Of a DNA stretch of 64,000 bases, positions 60,401 to 64,000 are shown piece after piece. Each line of letters starts with the position of its first letter. The stretch's first letter is position 1. The position numbers and the translations under genes are program-made. The notes under the pieces were generated by a model. It searched no databases. It saw only the letters and a list, made by a program, of their open reading frames with translations, and was not told where the DNA came from. Source of the DNA: Echinococcus granulosus (lineage: Eukaryota > Platyhelminthes > Cestoda > Cyclophyllidea > Taeniidae); assembly GCF_000524195.1 (NCBI RefSeq), contig NW_020170521.1, positions 34,977 through 98,976 of the forward strand. Reading direction: 5' to 3'.

Positions 60401-63400
60401 ATGGTTGAAGGTGGAATGTAGTCTAAATACCTGGTAGGTACGGACTTTCCTGTAGTGCAAAAGTTCCTGGATGATTTAAATCACTATTCTTTACGAGGGA
60501 ATCCGTTTCCTAAACAACTTTGAGGAAGACTATGCATCGCTTATCACTTGGTATGGTGGGCTGAAATGCACCAGAACCATGATAGTCAATGATGAAGGGT
60601 TCGCACCGACCAAATCTTACTACAGATGAAAATTCAATAAGCTAGTTGAGCTTTGAATCCTAAGATATTCGCGATAAGGTTTCTCCGAACATCTGATTGA
60701 TTGAAAGCCCCGTTTTTACTCGGATGCTGATTATGGGTATTTTAAAAGGCTAGAAAATTTCCTAATTACTTACCTATTGCATGCTAGGCAATTGTCATAG
60801 CTCAAACTTGCTGTCATGTTTTTAGGTTGCAACGATTCCTACTATGAGCTCTCATTGAAAGCGGGTCTACTGCATCTGCGAATTCGTCTTCCTGCTGAAG
60901 TTCCCTCCGACCAGCCCGCCGAGGCAATCTCACCCACCACCTCAGCCACCCTCGCCGCTTTCAAATGGTTCCAGTCAGCACGAGCAGGTCACCTGTCCGT
61001 GCGCGAGACTCTCCACGCGTTTACTGGACTGGAGTCGAGGCTAGACGATGGCCAGTTTCACGATCTCTTATTGGAACGCAGTCCTGACCAGGTTTGCTAT
61101 TGATGTCAAAACGCGTCAACTTCAACTTTTTTTTACTTGTTGATTGTCTTTTAAGCAAAAATCTTACTTGAGGCGTAAATTTTTACCATAAATCATCCAC
61201 AACTGTTTCATCTTTGTCCATTTAGCTAGTCCATGTTTTTGGTCCTTTCTGCATTTATGTAAATGCCTAAATTTAGTTCCTGTTTAAATATCCCTCTTGC
61301 TAAAGGTGGTGCATGTGTGTTTCTCCTGTTTGAACGCATAGTTATTTAAAGGGATTTTATTGCCCCTAGACAGTCCAAAAATTTTCGGACATGTTTACGG
61401 AGGGTATTACAGTTAAATAATGATAATTCATAATGAGAAGACAGTTTCATTATACTTATGTCCTCTATTTTTAATGTTGGATGCCTGTCGATTGGACATA
61501 GGTCATTCAAGGCTGTTCATGAAGGCAGGCTTCGGCTACGGTACTCTGCTGATCATCCTCATTGGACATTTGATGTATTTTACTTGAGAGTCAGCGGTTC
61601 CGCTGATTACCTTAAAAATACCCATTATTTGCTACGATTTATCATAATCATTTATTCATATGTTAGATTTTTTGCAAACAAAGAAAGAGATTAAATATTA
61701 GTTTTAGCGAATCCTTCATTACGTGAGTAACTAAATAGCCCAATGGATAAGTAATGCGATAATAACCGATCTGCTGGTTGGTTGGTATTCCTAGTCAGTT
61801 TAGTAATCAACCTCTTCATTATGCAGCCTCATATATTTTGTCTTTTTAATTTGTTCAAGACCTCTTTTTTCGTGGGCTAAAATAGTCGAATGTGTCCAAA
61901 CACTTTTTCTTATCTTTAAGACAAAAGTCAAACAAAATATGCGTATTTGTACAGTGTTAGTTAAAAACTGAAGATTGGTTTGATAACCATCAACATTTGT
62001 TGCTACATTTTAATAAACGCATAAGGTTAAACCCAGAGAAGGAGGTGTAAAAAAGGGATTTTCATTTAATTGCTAGAGAATAATATATTTGAACAATTGC
62101 TTAACTATGTCTGCTGAAGTGATATGAGGCCTCTAAGAGGATAAATTCACAGTTAAAAACATCATGGACAATTAAGTCGTGAAAGAACTTAGTCAACTAA
62201 TTTGCATTTGGGTCTTTTGAAATTATACTAGGACTTGATGCCTCAAATTGCAGGAGTTTTGTCCCTTCTCTCTGAGCCCGTACCCCCAAAATGTCCCTCA
62301 TTATCTTTTAAAGGATGGCACTGAAGTAAACATAAACAAGGAAAATAAAAGGGAGAGTGTCGGAGAAAATAAACCAAGAAAATTAATGCATAACTTATAT
62401 TAACAGCGCCATTACTCAATCCGGTGCAATCTGAACTGTTCGACATTTTCTATCCTTGCTTGGTTATAAGGTTCTGGTCCACTTCTCTCGAAGTGCTAAC
62501 ATCTCAGTATAACTTGACCGTTAATCATACATTCCTTATGGCTGGTTAACAGTTGCTGCTTGAAACACTGCTTGGACACTCCGTTTTATGCCCTCCGCTC
62601 CTCATTTCCAGTAAGTGGCAGAACGGAGTAGGGTTTTATCTCTCAAAAGAAGTAAACCTATAAAATTTATCATCCGCCTGATTTGATCGAGTTTTCAGAA
62701 GTAGTCGTCGATTTTGCAATTTAACAGTTTAAATACAGATAGTTTAAGTACGGCAGTTTTTTACTGGGATGTGAGGTCTTGCTTTTACTTGTGAAAATAT
62801 GGCATACCCCTTGCATACCTTCGAGCTTTTAGCTAGTAAACAAATCCACCGAAGCCTTTGGAGCTTGAAGGGTATAGAGGCAACTACTTCTCATCACGAG
62901 TCGGCCGAACCGCAAGCTGATAGATGGTTAGAACAATATATTGTTAAGCCTAGTGTCTGCTACTGATATATGTGAAATGAAGTTCATAGCTTTTGCGACC
63001 TTACATTTTCTGTTAATGTGGGTTCAGTCTCCCAAAGATTGTTTTTCCTATTTCAATCTTTGCCTACTCTAATTAGCGAAGACATGTTATCGGCATGATT
63101 GACTTTCAGGGACAGAGGGTCTCTTCTCCTTATCACAATTCATCAACCTGTGAGTGCTTCATTTAAATTAAGCTGTTCATTTAAAGCGTCTGATTTCGGA
63201 CAATCATTATATCTGCTCTAAACATTCCACAGCAAGATTTCCAAGAAGCCGGCTTCTGCGATATCTCTTCAATCCAGTCAAACTTGGTTCATAATACAGG
63301 TAGGCTCAAATCACACTTTATGATTGTAAAAGACGTGGGGATTTGCAATGCGACAGGGAAAGTGGTGCGAAATAGAAAAAAAACTGCCCTCCTAATATAA

Positions 63401-63700
63401 TGGCACACCTCTAGACTGTATAGTACAAGTATATAATCAACTGCATATGGTGAACGCTTTCCCACAAGTCGCCTTGGCAGGCAATGTCGTAACTCCCACG
63501 ATGTTCTTAAATACCTCACATGGTTATAAAACATTCCTCGAGAAGCCGCCAATTGTTGGATGGGGCACAAGTTTAGAGGAAGAATACTTTCATCCTCTAC
63601 GACATGAAAAATAAGCACGAATGTTACTTATTAACTATTTCATTATCAAATCACAGATGCCGGACAGTTGTTTCTTAATGCGTACAATTTGGGAGGGCAA
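57445..63700 (+). CDS. Neurexin-like secreted/membrane protein, N-terminal laminin-G (LNS) domain, partial
   Basis: Firm exons: 57445-57526, 58238-58372 and 60826-61091, joined in phases 1, 1 and then 0. Exon 1 gives a signal peptide (MLRYAKSLFIYCVWIILTRS). The next two exons make an LNS domain starting almost immediately: CLHFEGESWIE, then EQISLQFRTSQANARLFFTG, YYELSLKAGLLHLRIRLP and RLDDGQFHDLLLER. These match the usual strand pattern of laminin-G/neurexin domains (the DGxWH-type motif is DGQFH). A signal peptide followed directly by LNS is the layout of alpha-neurexins, presynaptic adhesion receptors; contactin-associated or other LamG proteins remain possible. Between LRIRLP and LDDGQFH lie about 50 residues, Pro/Ala/Ser-rich at first, longer than usual. 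Tentative exons 63233-63299 and 63657-63700 fit in phase and add LFLNAYNLGGQ. No EGF repeat or transmembrane segment is seen, so the gene continues beyond the window. Confidence 0.75.
61092..63232. other. Intron of the LNS-domain gene
   Basis: AT-rich intron sequence. One candidate small exon at about 63110-63152, with a good acceptor and a GTGAGT donor, is discussed as a finding because its attractive reading frame is out of phase by one base. Nothing else is seen. Confidence 0.35.
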
Positions 63701-64000
63701 GTCGCTCATTAGTGCCACTTTAAATTGCCCAAGAACTTAATGTGACACGACCTTTTGGAGGCGCAATTCTGAATCATTACGCCATCTTACACAACAGACC
63801 ATGAGGTAAAAAATATTTTTCGCCTTTTTAATGAGACCACGGTGCTGCGCTTTGTCGGTTTAAATTTGCAGACGTGAACAGCTGCTTGCACTAGACGGTC
63901 ACATCGTGCCTCTTCATTCTTATGGGCTTTTATGCTTAATCACCGTCAATATAGATGTTTATGTCATAAAGGCAGGCGATTTGTTCCCAAGGCTTCTTTT

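Noticed and set aside
1..64000. CRISPR arrays, bacterial operons, rRNA or clear tRNA genes
   Set aside because: No regularly spaced direct repeats, no ribosome-binding-site/operon organisation and no rRNA-like or cloverleaf sequences were seen. Genes are interrupted by GT-AG introns.

Overview
The window is animal nuclear DNA: AT-rich, with GT-AG introns, widely spaced exons, ancient interspersed repeats and one 100-N assembly gap. I see no bacterial, organellar or viral features. Typical metazoan families (a TBC Rab-GAP, a neurexin-like laminin-G protein), short exons, and ~1 kb elements with direct terminal repeats and no coding capacity (TRIM-like) fit a parasitic flatworm, probably a tapeworm. 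That assignment is inference and was not tested by any search.

Layout. (1) 87-1245: a minus-strand two-exon gene for a 232-residue protein with one C-terminal membrane anchor, plus its presumed promoter. (2) About 1.2-30.5 kb: a gene-poor stretch dominated by decayed copies of one TRIM-like family and AT-rich spacer, with a few open frames that I cannot assign. (3) 30500-30599: the assembly gap. (4) 30.9-48.7 kb, plus strand: a chain of about 20 exons whose splice phases are all compatible. The first half encodes a TBC1D2-like Rab GTPase-activating domain with both catalytic fingers intact. The second half encodes a beta-propeller resembling the C-terminal propellers of LRRK, JIP3/4 and ARHGEF10 proteins. 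They could be one fused gene or two adjacent genes. (5) 38472-40651, minus strand: a complete three-exon gene for a 496-residue secreted, cysteine-free acidic protein, nested antisense in a 3.4-kb intron of the TBC gene, with its own TATA box. (6) 48.9-57.2 kb: more TRIM-like copies and spacer. (7) 57445 to the right edge, plus strand: the 5' part of a gene with a signal peptide followed directly by a laminin-G/LNS domain, as in alpha-neurexins; it probably runs out of the window.

The genes do not look like a functional pathway. The structural points of most interest are the possible TBC-propeller fusion, the nested antisense secreted gene, and the repeat family, whose full-length copies are all reversed left of the gap and all forward right of it. 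Exon boundaries were read by eye from splice motifs and phase agreement. No alignment or transcript evidence was available.
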